A stretch of DNA of 20,610 nucleotides, taken from positions 143,792 to 164,401 of the forward strand of contig KN882839.1 of NCBI GenBank assembly GCA_000934455.1, given 5' to 3'. Each line of letters opens with the position of its first letter. Within the stretch, counting starts at the first letter, position 1. The notes beneath the pieces were generated by a model. That model saw nothing but the letters and a program-made list of their open reading frames with translations, was not told the origin of the DNA and did no database searches. This DNA is from Apostichopus parvimensis (Eukaryota > Echinodermata > Holothuroidea > Aspidochirotida > Stichopodidae). Both the position numbers and the translations under genes were made by a program. Of this stretch, positions 9,886 to 19,260 are shown piece by piece.

Positions 9886-12800
9886 CTGTGAAAAGAAGAA
9901 TCATGGTTAGCAATATATATGATGAGTTTCAAATATATAACTCGTTTTTAATTTTAAATAAAATGTATCAAACTTTACCCTTTTGGCGGGCAGTGTCACT
10001 CTATTAACCAGACTATTCTAATAAGGATTTCTAGACAAAAACAAATTATCAAATTATCCATCAGTGACGTGTGTTAGATATTATTTGATAGAACGACATG
10101 ACAACTATCATTAAAATAACATCCACCAGAATATAGTGTGTGTATAGGCCTATGTGTACCAAACGTTNNNNNNNNNNNNNNNNNNNNNNNNNNNNNNNNN
10201 NNNNNNNNNNNNNNNNNNNNNNNNNNNNNNNNNNNNNNNNNNNNNNNNNNNNNNNNNNNNNNNNNNNNNNNNNNNNNNNNNNNNNNNNNNNNNNNNNNNN
10301 NNNNNNNNNNNNNNNNNNNNNNNNNNNNNNNNNNNNNNNNNNNNNNNNNNNNNNNNNNNNNNNNNNNNNNNNNNNNNNNNNNNNNNNNNNNNNNNNNNNN
10401 NCTGTAACACATACCATTGGTATTTTCCATCATTGGGATACCCTGTGAAATAATAAACACACCACTGGTTGTAATACACTTGATAACGATGAAATACAGT
10501 TTAATATTTTGTATCAATAATAATTCCGACAGCGATCTCTCATCTCTACATTTGATCCTTATAGAGCTGAGCGACAAAAAATCTTTCAATTCTATCGAAG
10601 CTGTTTTACACCCATTGTACAGTTGCCGACATGATGTATCTATCGTTGTGTCATTTAGCGAAGTATATGCACAAATATTCTGCATCATGACTGTTGATTG
10701 CAAGAGGGACAACAGCAATATTTCCGGAGACGTCTAAGATGCATTTATCGCATATATTTATCGTATGTGGTGAGAACAAAGATTTTGTTATGGTATCGTA
10801 TCATATATACCGTTAAGAATCATACATCGTGTAAACGGCGCATCACTGAATAACGAATAGCCTGCTTCAGTTATGAAAAAAAGTAAGTTAATAAACATTA
10901 CCTCATTTTCTGTATCACCAGGTTTAATTCGTTTCATTTTCCTCGCTGAAAAGAATACGAAGATTTATTTAAAAAGATACCGATGTAGAATCATGTGTGT
11001 ATCATAATAGTTTGTTATGGAAAGAAAATGCTAACTTGACTTGCATGGTTTGTGTGATTATTTACAAGTTGTGTTCTCGTTCAGAATAAAAATTCATTTA
11101 TGGTGCCTTAAGTTGACCCTCAGAAAAATGCATGTCATCCTCCGTTATTATTAGATAAAAAGAAGCACATAAGAAATTAGTATAGTTCATCAGTAAAAGA
11201 ATGCTCGTTTATCATAAATGTTTCACTTTAATGAAATCATAATCTTGACATACGTGATTACGTCTAGTATTCTATGTTTCCAGGTATTGTTGTTGTTGTT
11301 GTTGAAAAATACCGATATATACATATAGCCAAAATATGTATAAATCGTGTTAAATTAATAGTATTATGTACCTCTTATTCTGCATATAGTCACCACAGCG
11401 GCTGTGATTATTATCATCATCATCATCATCATTGTGACCAAAACGGCGATTATGGTTATTGTAAAGGTGTATGATCTCTGTTCTGTGGGAAACACTATAC
11501 ATGAAACAAAAATACGGAAATGGTAAGAAACAACGAGTAATCATGAATAGACTTCTCAAAGCTGCACATTTAATGCGACGTGTATTAACTAACCCTTTGG
11601 AAAGAGGAGATCAACCTTCGTAGAAAGGCTGAATAGCTCAGCATTCTCTCCTACAGCGCGACACTCTACGGTAACTTTATTTTGAGTTGTTTGAGTAAAG
11701 TCAAAATTAACCGTCAGAGATATATCATACAAGTCACCCATCTGTGTCTCCTTAAGTTGATGTTGTGTAAAGTCAATGGATGTTTCCTCTTGAAAGGCTC
11801 TCAATTCAAGAGCCACTTTAGGTCTTATTCCCAGCACAGAGCAAGTCAAAACGTCCTGAGGTTGTTTCCCCAGGACGCAATATTGTTGGTGATTACATCC
11901 ATCTATCACTGGAAAAACTGGAGTTGGATCAACTGAAAGGAAATAATACATGAAATATATTATATTTGGTGTTAGAGTTTAAGTCTGTTGATCTCGTAAC
12001 TGTTACGAGGTCGAATGGTATATAGCATGAAGAAATCAAACCATGTGCTCAAACGAACATATATCTTGCGATACCGCATTACACGAAAACGACTTTCTGT
12101 CAAAATTAAGAATTTGTCTTATAGTTTAACATTACATTACTAGCTGTGTGTTGCCACATACTGGAACAAGGCACGACACATGTTCAGGTTTCTAGATGCA
12201 TGCGTAAGTTCGTTTTGCTTGTGGAACTTTACATGCGACTGTATTGTGAATCATTATACTGCATCGTTTACGAAGAACAACGGTTTCGCCATAATTTTCC
12301 CGAGTTATTGATACACAAACAGATATCAGTATAACATGGACAAGTATAAAAGTGTCCACGGGAGATGGCCATTCCGTGTAGATTTGACATATACTGACAT
12401 GGATAATGTTATTGACTTAGTGTTTGCCTGGTATAGCGATCGAATAAAAGGGAACTAAAATAAACAAAACTAAAAATTCACACCCGATACACATAGATAG
12501 TACAGTAACTACTGTTCATGTTCCACAACCGTGCATCAGTAACTACTGTGCTGTGTTCATAACACGGTAACATATGTAACAGGTGGCACAGTAATTACTG
12601 CAAGTTTTTTTTTTTGTTGCAAATTTAAAATTGTTAAAATTTAAAATTTAAAACAAATATAATTTAAATAAATTAAAATTTAATTTTTTGAAAGTGACTG
12701 GAAATTTTTCACCTGTCGGACTCGTAGTTCAACGTGTAACAGCTTTGCAGTAATTACTGTGCCACCTGTAACACATGTTACCGTGTAGTAGTTACTGATG

Positions 12801-15800
12801 CACGGTTGTGGAACATGAACAGTAGTTACTGTACTAGCTATGAGTATCGGGTGAAATTCAATACAAACAGGGGTATTTGGGCATATATTGATAAAGCCCT
12901 TACAAAGGTCATCATTAACACTCATTCTCAACGTACATAGTAACAGTTTGATAATTTGATGATATAACGTATTACACAATTTGGGGAATTTATGCAAATA
13001 CCGATGTGCTTATGATATGTTGGTGATTCAGTATAGACTGAAAAGCATAAAATATATAATGATATAAATCATCATACCCATCACAAGCACATCATACAAC
13101 ACAATGCCGCCTTTGACACCGTTATCGTAAACACACGCGTAGAGTCCTTCGTGTTCTACCAACGTGTTCTGCAAATAAAGACTGCCCTCATCTTCTAACT
13201 TGTATTCCCTGTTGCTGAATTTTGTGTGATTACTGTTTTGAAAGATGCTAACATACAGAGTTTCAAAAGCATCACTTTCAGGTGACCGCTTCCAAATGAC
13301 TACATTTAATCCAAGGTTTGTACAGGATAAATTCATCGGTAAATGGATCTTCAAATATCTTCTTATGGGATTTGCCAAGGAAGTGTAATCCATCTCTTTT
13401 TCAATCAAAAGAACGTTTTCGTCTTCTACCAGATTCAGTGGTACACTATTCGCTCGGCAGACAAGAAGACTTAAAACAGATGACTTCCCGAAAGAGAACG
13501 TTGCTTTGACATGTGATGTATATGTTACATTATCAAATGTGTACTTCTTGTAGTTTGATGGTAGGATGTGATCGCCACCATGAGTTCTTATCGTCCAACT
13601 CAATTTGACTGCCGGACGGCTATCTCTGAGAAAGCAGTTTACCTCAACGGAATCGGTTGTCGACTTAACACAGGTAGCACCGTATGTGTTTGAACACTCC
13701 TCGACGACGGGAATGGTTATCGCTGGTTTCACTATGAAAAAAGAACAATGAAGAGTACATTCTCTAGTAACGATCAAATTGATCATGGATAGACACATGA
13801 CTGTATTTGAAAGTTATTGATGACTGCTGCATTGCTTTTCTAGGTGAATAATCTTAGATAGTTTCAGAATGATCAGTTTGATATATTGAAAGTTATTGTG
13901 ATGGTCCGATGCGTGAAGGTTATTGTGTACCAAAATTGCCCAAATTTCTGAATCTTTGGGTTAGAATTTTATCATAAAGGAACAGCTGAGTAAATGATCT
14001 CATGTTAAACCTTGAGCTAACAAATCCATTTACTAAATTGTGAACAATGTATCAATCATTTATCCAACGGGGAAAACAATATTATATAAAATGGTACAAT
14101 TATTTTACACGCTCCTAGCAATTTAGATCAATTAGCAGTTATTTGCTGCGCAGTGCACTATATTAGGCAATAGGATCCCGCTTATAGTAAGACCTCTGCT
14201 CGGCAGTGCACCTAATGACCTTACTACGGAATTTGGGAAAGACACGTCATACACAGACCGATAAAGGAAATTAGTTTTACCGTTGTAGCCAAAGTTTATA
14301 TCAAGGTAATTATATCATTTCGTACCTGACATTCATAGATTATCGTACGCTAGAGAAAAGACAGTAATATATGCTAGTTTAAATTACCTTAATGGCGTCA
14401 AACGTCAACAGGTAATATACAAATATTTGACACTCTCCTCCATCTTAAAGGCAACATGTCTGTCTTAATAGTACAGAATGGTTAAAATCAACTAAAAGTA
14501 GACTATTGCGTTTGGTACTTTTACAACACGTCAAAAATCTGGTTTTCTCTTTGATTTGTTGCTATAGTGAATATGTAAAACGGGAAAATATGATACTGTT
14601 ATTATCAGCGCCTTGCAGATGGTGCTTTTTAAAATTAACTTGTTTTATCATGGTTAAAAATTAATCATTTATTCAATTGAGTAAAGATATAGTATATATT
14701 GTGATACATTAACGCTATAGCCTACTGGCAGAACAATTTGAAAAAAAGAAAATAATATTTAAGTGTACGCTACTGGCAGCAGTCATATCAATACAGAGCA
14801 TTATTTCTTGGTCGTTACTGGCCATGAGGACATGATAAGTACTGTTTCCTAAATGTGACGTCATGTTTTGGTTCAGTCGTTCAAATTCCATTGATCAGTG
14901 TGAATTTCCGCATTATGCTAAGAAGTGTTGTTTTACCATTGGGAATGGCAAGATACATCCCATGAGATAACTATGGTTTCATTTATCATTCAGTGATATA
15001 TATCTTTCAAATATCACCTGTGTATTTCAATTAGCTTTTGTTACTGTTCTTTGTTCTAGCGAAGGAGAATTTAAAAAGCCAGGTACGATTTCTTAGAATT
15101 ATGTAAGTATTAACCATTTATAGCCCTACCTGTAAACTCACATTTATTCCCACGTTAGAGACGGTCGAGTTTTTACCTCTCCGCGTCATTTTGTAATGAA
15201 TAAACACACGCTTCATGTATCATACACTTATATCACTGTACAATTATGTTATATACAGATGTAGGCAGTACTGTGACGCTAACTGAGTGTTTGCTCCGCA
15301 ACACACCTAATGACCTACGTACTGAAACTGACTTCTTCATATATTAAATAGATTCTGCTATGATCGAAACGTAAGGCTTTCCGACTTTTTTTCCCAGTGA
15401 TTTTGTTTATGTTAATTTGAAGTCCTTCCGCTTACCTTCTTTGGTGTGGCCTGACATATATTACACTCTTTGATCACATTTACATGTATGCATCAGACGC
15501 TTTCTTTGCCCTTATTTGGATAGTTACTCATTTTTGTGCAATACCCCTGTAATATGATTTTCTGTTTGAAATTGGAATTTGGGGTAGGGGCATAGAGGTG
15601 GTAGGGAGGGGGCATATTTGTTGTATTCCCAAAGTTGGATATATTTCATAGTACATTATTATCATACTATACATGTCAGACGTACTAAGTAATAATTGTT
15701 TAAAATGGTACTAATTTTGTAACAGTTGAAGGGTACGCGCTTTGTCTCTTCTAAAAGTTTTTTTTTTCTTCAGTCGTGTCCTAAATTTTTAACTAGACCT

Positions 15801-18702
15801 GTGCAGCTTGTTCTGTTATCTTTTCAGTATCATTTCTAATTTTAGAGTATCCGATAATGCAACATCTCCAACTAACATGGAAGTATCTTTAGGACATTGA
15901 CAAATATGAAGAAGCTCCGTTTTACAGCAAACTTCACAACCTTTCAACCTGCAAACAACTAAGCAAATATTTCAAAAGAACCCGGGTACCATATCCATCG
16001 ATCAAACCTTGTCAATAAAGAGTGTAACGAAATGTAAATGTAAATCCCTTTCTTGGCACATGTCGTAAAGACTATAAATAATATGGAAAAGAAAAAGGTT
16101 TCCTCTTACTATTTCCCAACTTAATTTTAAGCAACACAAACAAAGTTAAAAAAATAGAAATAGGAATGTAGTACATTGTTTGCCCCATTCATTTAAGGGA
16201 AATTCTATCAACTATTAGAAAGCATTTATATGTAATTATAGAAATGTGCAAATAAGTCTAACAAATGGCATTTCGCTGACGAATGGTGCACGATATGCTA
16301 AACCAGAAAGCCAGTTGGCTTTTTTTACTTCTTGCTATACAAATTGCTCAAAATTCCACATAAAACCATCTGACTAATGTAGTGCAAGTGAGTTAAATTT
16401 GTCCAGAATTCAGTGACAGCCAGAAAAGATCACAAATTGCCATTTCTTATTTTCAGCCTTCTCTTGTAAATATCAACCAATTAATTCACTTGTAAGGATT
16501 ATACAGAATAGAATTTATTTCGAAATTTTTCAATTTCCAGAAAGAACGATGTTCCTATGTGAAATATAGACACAAAGATGTATGAGCCAAGGGACATTTT
16601 GTTTGACTAATTTTGAGGTAGCAAATCAGGTCTGTCACCACCATTCCTATGAATAAGAGTTTCATGACATTGTTATACACTTTAAAACATATGTTCACAT
16701 CCTACTGCTGAATATCATTTATTGCACTCACTACGACTGATCCACATACTTAGCATGAAGTTAATCTACCATGTTTTTGTTTTTATACCGTGTTTACAAG
16801 CGTCACTTACACACACACACATGCACACAGGGGCATATTGCAAATGGAGCGTTGTATTGATGATGATTGCTGATGTCATTATTTATCATGTATATAACTT
16901 CCGTTCTGACAATTGAGATTTACAATCTTAAACTATCAAAGCTACATACCGGTGGTGTGCACACAAATATTTTTCGAAATTCTATAATCCGAAGTTGAGA
17001 TTGCCGTTGATACTCGGTATACAGATTCATGGCTTGCCGTCACGTTATGTATAAGTAACGATCCGTTAGGATAAATATCATATTCTCCAGATTCGTAGCC
17101 ATCTCCACGTTTGTCATCATCATGAAGTAACAAAAGGGTCTTTCCTTCGTTAACCTTGACCCAAGCTATGAGTGCTAAAGAACTTCCATTACAGGAACAC
17201 GAAATGAGTCCTCTCGTACCAATTTCAACATAATATGTCTGTTTGCATTCTGTATCTTCTAGGTAAGTTGCTGTACAAGGGAAAAAAGAATGTGCTATGT
17301 CATAGTTCTCGAACCCAGTAATGTTTTATTTACTTAAAGCATTACATTATTCAATTGTAATGAGTCGTATTGTAACCTATCTTGAGATATCGTGTTAACA
17401 TGGTATTTTTCTTTGTAACGAATTACACACTGTCCCCTTTGTAGGCCCAAATGATGTTTGACCGCCACGAAAACTGATAAGGTCCTTGTACTGCTTATAG
17501 GAAAGCCACGTGCAAAATATGTGAGCCAATCAAGTTTCCCATCTGGAAATATCGTGTTTAAAACATTTCAAGTTTTGACGCCTGATGACCTTAAATGAAC
17601 TCTGACCTACACTAAATGTTAAAACATTTACACTACATTAGGTTATCCTTCCATGCATATATTAGTTCATCATTTTATTTTCAGGTTTTGGAGATACAGC
17701 GTTTATGAAATTTGTGTATATTACCCAAACAATACGAGTATTGTACTCATAATAGGAAAGCCACATACAAAATATGAGACCTGAAGAGGTTACCAATCTT
17801 GATATATCTATGAAGATACACATACTCACGCACACCCCAACTTGACTACATTGGTTACATGACTGATATTGGCAATAACTAAATATAATACAAAATGCTC
17901 TGGGATTTAGATGACCTCTGCTTGTTCACAATAAAAGAAGAACTGTTATAATGTCCTGAACCACTATGTTGATGTATTATTACACTATGGCATGATAAAC
18001 TTAGGTTATCCTACTCAATGTGATGCATCAGCACACCAAGTTTGAGAAGTATCCATGATTCCTACCATGATATATGTTATAAAGGTTTTCAGAGTTTGAG
18101 CGCTGGTGACCCAGATGATCTCTAACCTCTCAAAAAGGACATAAAACATCAATACTACTGATCCTTACGAGAGGTATCCATGCCTCCACCAAACAATTGG
18201 TTCTTCTGCTCAGTATATATATATATATGCCAAGTATAGAGTATTCATACTTCCTTACTTCATATATCGTGTTCACATTGTTTTCAGTGTTTAAACTCAG
18301 CTGACCTGAGATATTCTTTGACCTCCACCAAAAGCAATAGGGATCTTTTATTCGATAAGGGCCATCTACATGTCACGTATGAAAAGTATCCATGATTCCT
18401 ATATTGTGATTTCGTGTTTTAACCCGGGCGTCGCTCACACATGCACACACGCCGTCATGGCTGCATAAAGGTTTCTCTTGTCATCGAAACCAAACATGGA
18501 AATATTACGAAAGATGTGCACATTTTCAAAATGCTGTGTGGTAATTAATATATCAGCTCTTACCATATACAGCCATGATAGTGCAGCTACTTGTATGTAC
18601 GTAATGAACGTTTCTCTACGTTTTAGTTGATTACCACTCACCTGACGATAGTGGAATGATTATCGCGAATGCTAACAGGAGTCCTGTGTCGAAAATCGCC
18701 AT
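8378..18702 (-). CDS. Ig(x4)-TM-NACHT membrane receptor gene, 8 exons, 3' end incomplete
   Basis: Proposed coding exons in transcript order: 18702-18642, 17270-16950, 13731-13078, 11932-11594, 11482-11372, 10945-10902, 10442-10415, 9885-8378. Every junction has GT/AG and a compatible phase, and together they form one 1022-codon frame. Predicted layout: signal peptide (1-20), Ig1 (21-127), Ig2 (128-240), Ig3 (241-345), Ig4 (346-458), transmembrane helix (about 465-492), basic juxtamembrane segment (493-503), linker (504-520), NACHT module (about 590-1022). Ig domains usually bind ligands, and NACHT domains are STAND NTPases that oligomerise for signalling, so a pattern-recognition receptor linking the two is the natural inference. 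The ligand and output are unknown. The final donor CAG|GTAAGT shows the gene continues. Alternatives are that the Ig-TM part and the NACHT part are separate genes, or that isoforms omit the NACHT. The phase agreement across the 28-nt microexon argues for one transcript. No RNA evidence is available here. Confidence 0.78.
9886..10414 (-). other. Intron 7 (contains the gap)
   Basis: This intron lies between the microexon and the NACHT exon, and 234 of its 529 bases are unknown. The visible part is AT-rich. One 'ataggcctat' motif sits at 10145. I see no further exon in the readable sequence. Confidence 0.6.
10168..10401. other. Assembly gap (234 N)
   Basis: A run of N within the intron between the microexon and the NACHT exon. 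Additional small exons of the receptor, for example a cytoplasmic linker cassette, could be hidden here. Any open frame crossing it is an artefact. Confidence 1.
10415..10442 (-). CDS. Exon 7: 28-nt microexon linking juxtamembrane and NACHT parts
   Basis: Acceptor 'gtttattatttcacag' and donor AATG|GTATGT flank 28 nt encoding GIPMMENTN plus one base. It enters in phase 0 and leaves in phase 1, exactly the change needed between exon 6 (ends phase 0) and the NACHT exon (needs phase 1). Both splice sites are strong. It lies 14 bases from the assembly gap, so further exons could be hidden in the gap. Confidence 0.55.
10443..10901 (-). other. Intron 6, with a possible Ig-exon relic at 10658-10735
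   Basis: On the minus strand, after 'catcttag' (ends 10736), one frame reads (D)VSGNIAVVPLAIN SHDAEYLCIYFAK and then a stop at 10646-10648. The G-x-I...D-A-x-Y-x-C pattern is like Ig strands E to F. No first half with Cys and Trp could be found upstream, and a stop in the same frame lies near 10801. It may be a decayed Ig exon or chance. Confidence 0.25.
10902..10945 (-). CDS. Exon 6: basic juxtamembrane segment
   Basis: A 44-nt exon with acceptor 'gtattcttttcag' and donor AATGAG|GTAATG. It joins the TM exon in phase 1 and ends in phase 0. It encodes ARKMKRIKPGDTENE (496-510), whose positive charge cluster just inside the membrane fits the positive-inside rule. A weaker internal donor, CCTG|GTGATA (exon end 10926), would end in phase 1 and could splice directly to the NACHT exon. 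Confidence 0.65.
11372..11482 (-). CDS. Exon 5: transmembrane exon with a Met6 core
   Basis: A 111-nt phase 1-1 exon with acceptor 'gtgtttcccacag' and donor AGAG|GTACAT. It encodes a short polar lead (EQRSY), then an unbroken hydrophobic run (residues about 465-492: FTITIIAVLVT, six Met, IIITAAVVTIC) followed by basic RIR, as expected for a type I transmembrane segment with a stop-transfer signal. The six methionines are encoded by a perfect ATG microsatellite. I inferred this exon from splice sites, phase and hydrophobicity; it is too short to stand out as an ORF. Confidence 0.75.
11594..11932 (-). CDS. Exon 4: fourth Ig-like domain, related to Ig2
   Basis: A 339-nt phase 1-1 exon between acceptor 'tatttcctttcag' and donor AAGG|GTTAGT. 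Cysteines C358, C364, C376 (DVLTCSV) and C436 (VTVECRAV) repeat the four-cysteine layout of Ig2. 'RPKVALEL' aligns with Ig2 'RPAVKLSW', so the core Trp is replaced by Leu (L389). It is the membrane-proximal domain, directly before the transmembrane exon. The first residues (VDPTPVFPVIDGC) parallel the start of Ig2 (VKPAITIPVVEEC). Confidence 0.82.
11933..13077 (-). other. Intron 3
   Basis: The 1.1-kb intron between the Ig2-Ig3 exon and the Ig4 exon. Its centre is taken up by the foldback element. The rest is AT-rich, with no coding signal that I can support. Confidence 0.7.
12480..12854. repeat. Foldback element: long inverted repeat in intron 3
   Basis: The left arm (12480-12604, starting cacccgatac) reappears inverted on the right (about 12744-12854, ending gtatcgggtg) with only a few mismatches and one 15-base indel near 12557-12572. 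The loop is about 140 bp of very AT-rich sequence (aaatttaaaa runs). The arms carry repeated 'cagtaactactg/cagtaattactg' units. It looks like a foldback MITE lying between exons 3 and 4. Confidence 0.85.
13078..13731 (-). CDS. Exon 3: second and third Ig-like domains in one exon
   Basis: A 654-nt phase 1-1 exon with acceptor 'cttttttcatag' and donor ATGG|GTATGA. Residues 128-240 form Ig2, with cysteines C140, C148, C160 and C219 (LSLLVCRAN) and core Trp W173 (KLSWTI). Residues 241-345 form Ig3, with C264 (NLSC), W274 (VIWKRS) and a textbook F strand, EHEGLYACVYDNG (Y325, C327), so it is V-set-like. Sequons include N195, N261 and N295. Ig2 resembles Ig4 in exon 4, which suggests an internal duplication. 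Confidence 0.85.
13732..16949 (-). other. Intron 2, repeat fragments only
   Basis: A 3.2-kb intron between Ig1 and Ig2-Ig3 exons. Two diverged relatives of one repeat, sharing 'cacctaatgacct' after a 'ctcggcagtg / ctccgcaaca' lead, lie at about 14195-14270 and 15285-15345. The first is preceded by an inverted 'gcgcagtgcact' at 14149. A short CA/TG run is at 16809-16830. No ORF looks coding, and no Ig motif was seen in either orientation. Confidence 0.6.
16950..17270 (-). CDS. Exon 2: first Ig-like domain (V-type-like, one canonical Cys missing)
   Basis: A symmetric phase 1-1 exon of 321 nt. Its acceptor is 'ttcccttgtacag' and its donor is CG|GTATGT. The B-strand cysteine (C45, in GLISCSC), the core Trp (W57, in LIAWVKV), the E-strand 'NGSLLIHNVTASH' and the F-strand tyrosine (Y105, in HESVYRV) mark an Ig fold. 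The usual F-strand Y-x-C is Y-R-V here, so the canonical disulfide cannot form. Cysteines C29, C47 and C123 might pair in other ways. N-glycosylation sequons include N48, N89 and N96. It encodes the membrane-distal domain. Confidence 0.8.
17271..18641 (-). other. Intron 1
   Basis: A 1.37-kb intron between the signal-peptide exon and Ig1, nearly filled by the degenerate repeat array. The open frame at 18435-18641 runs through the exon-1 donor region and has no coding features. Confidence 0.7.
17440..18440. repeat. Degenerate tandem array in intron 1
   Basis: Repeated blocks recur in order. 'ataggaaagccac(a/g)t(a/g)caaaatatg' is at 17499 and 17753. 'aagtatccatgattcctac/t' is at 18048 and 18379. 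'tttgacc(g/t)cca(c/c)' with 'gatgacct/gatgatct' appears near 17456, 17583 and 18113, and 'tttgacctccaccaaaagcaatagggatc' type sequence near 18320. From memory this resembles a repeat widespread in echinoderm and other marine invertebrate genomes. A (TA)n run lies at 18215-18228 and a CA-rich tail at 18434-18450. Confidence 0.6.
18642..18702 (-). CDS. Exon 1: start codon and signal peptide of the Ig-NACHT receptor
   Basis: The start ATG is in good context (gacATGG: purine at -3, G at +4). It opens a short peptide with a hydrophobic core (LLLAFAIIIPL, residues 8-18) ending in small residues (SSA), typical of a cleavable secretory signal. The exon ends in the strong donor CAG|GTGAGT in phase 1, the usual phase for Ig-domain exons. 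Upstream, 'ttctatttttag' (about 18721-18732) could be the acceptor of a 5' UTR intron, so the transcription start may lie further out. Confidence 0.8.
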
Positions 18703-19260
18703 GTCTTCTCATACGTCAGAATCTAAAAATAGAATGATCGTACGTAACGGTGACGGTAAATACAAAGTATAAGTTCAATGTTACTGGTTATAGCGATAGG
18801 CCAGTCGCTACGTCGTTGTTCACCTTGTCTAGTGATTCTCATAGAGGTACCAGTAGAAAATGGCTTTTCTTTATAGCTGGGCTGTGGAACGAACATGGTA
18901 ACATATTTTACAGCTACTACAGTAAAGCTGTTATACTAATATTTTGTTTGTTCTCAAAGAGTAAAACGGAAAGCGAGGAAAAAGCGGAAAGCAAACTGTC
19001 AAGCTTTTAACATGGCCCAGCAATAACTGGGTAACGGCTAAAAACCCTAAAGATACAGATAAGAATCTGGTTATCTCGCAGTAAAATACGTTCCATTACG
19101 ATTCTGACGAGTTCTTTAAAGCCAAGCAGGCAGTTTGAAACTTCCCATAGTCGAATTAGTTTGTTAATGTACACAGAAAAATTAGGATGTATTACGGTGG
19201 GCTAAAGAAATCGTAAAATGACGTAATTTGACACATAAGTGTAAGCATATTCTTTGGTAT
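18703..19260 (-). promoter_or_regulatory. 5' flank of the receptor gene
   Basis: Contains the presumed promoter and 5' UTR. No clear TATA box at a usual distance was seen. 'ttctatttttag' near 18721 may be the acceptor of a 5' UTR intron, which would place the promoter further right. The plus-strand frame at 18750-19010 has no coding features. Confidence 0.3.

Noticed and set aside
10061..10718. Several open frames crossing the N run
   Set aside because: Length is an artefact of the gap; the flanking residues show no recognisable domain.
11350..11474. Plus-strand His-rich and Ile-rich frames over the ATC repeat, including a TM-like hydrophobic frame
   Set aside because: Caused by the trinucleotide repeat read on the other strand. 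Only the minus-strand ATG frame has splice sites and phase matching the receptor.
12481..12854. Foldback arms as a miRNA precursor or tRNA cluster
   Set aside because: The arms are far longer than a miRNA hairpin and no tRNA boxes are present. A foldback transposon explains them better.
13318..13509. Plus-strand 63-residue frame
   Set aside because: Antisense to the Ig2-Ig3 exon, with no independent support.
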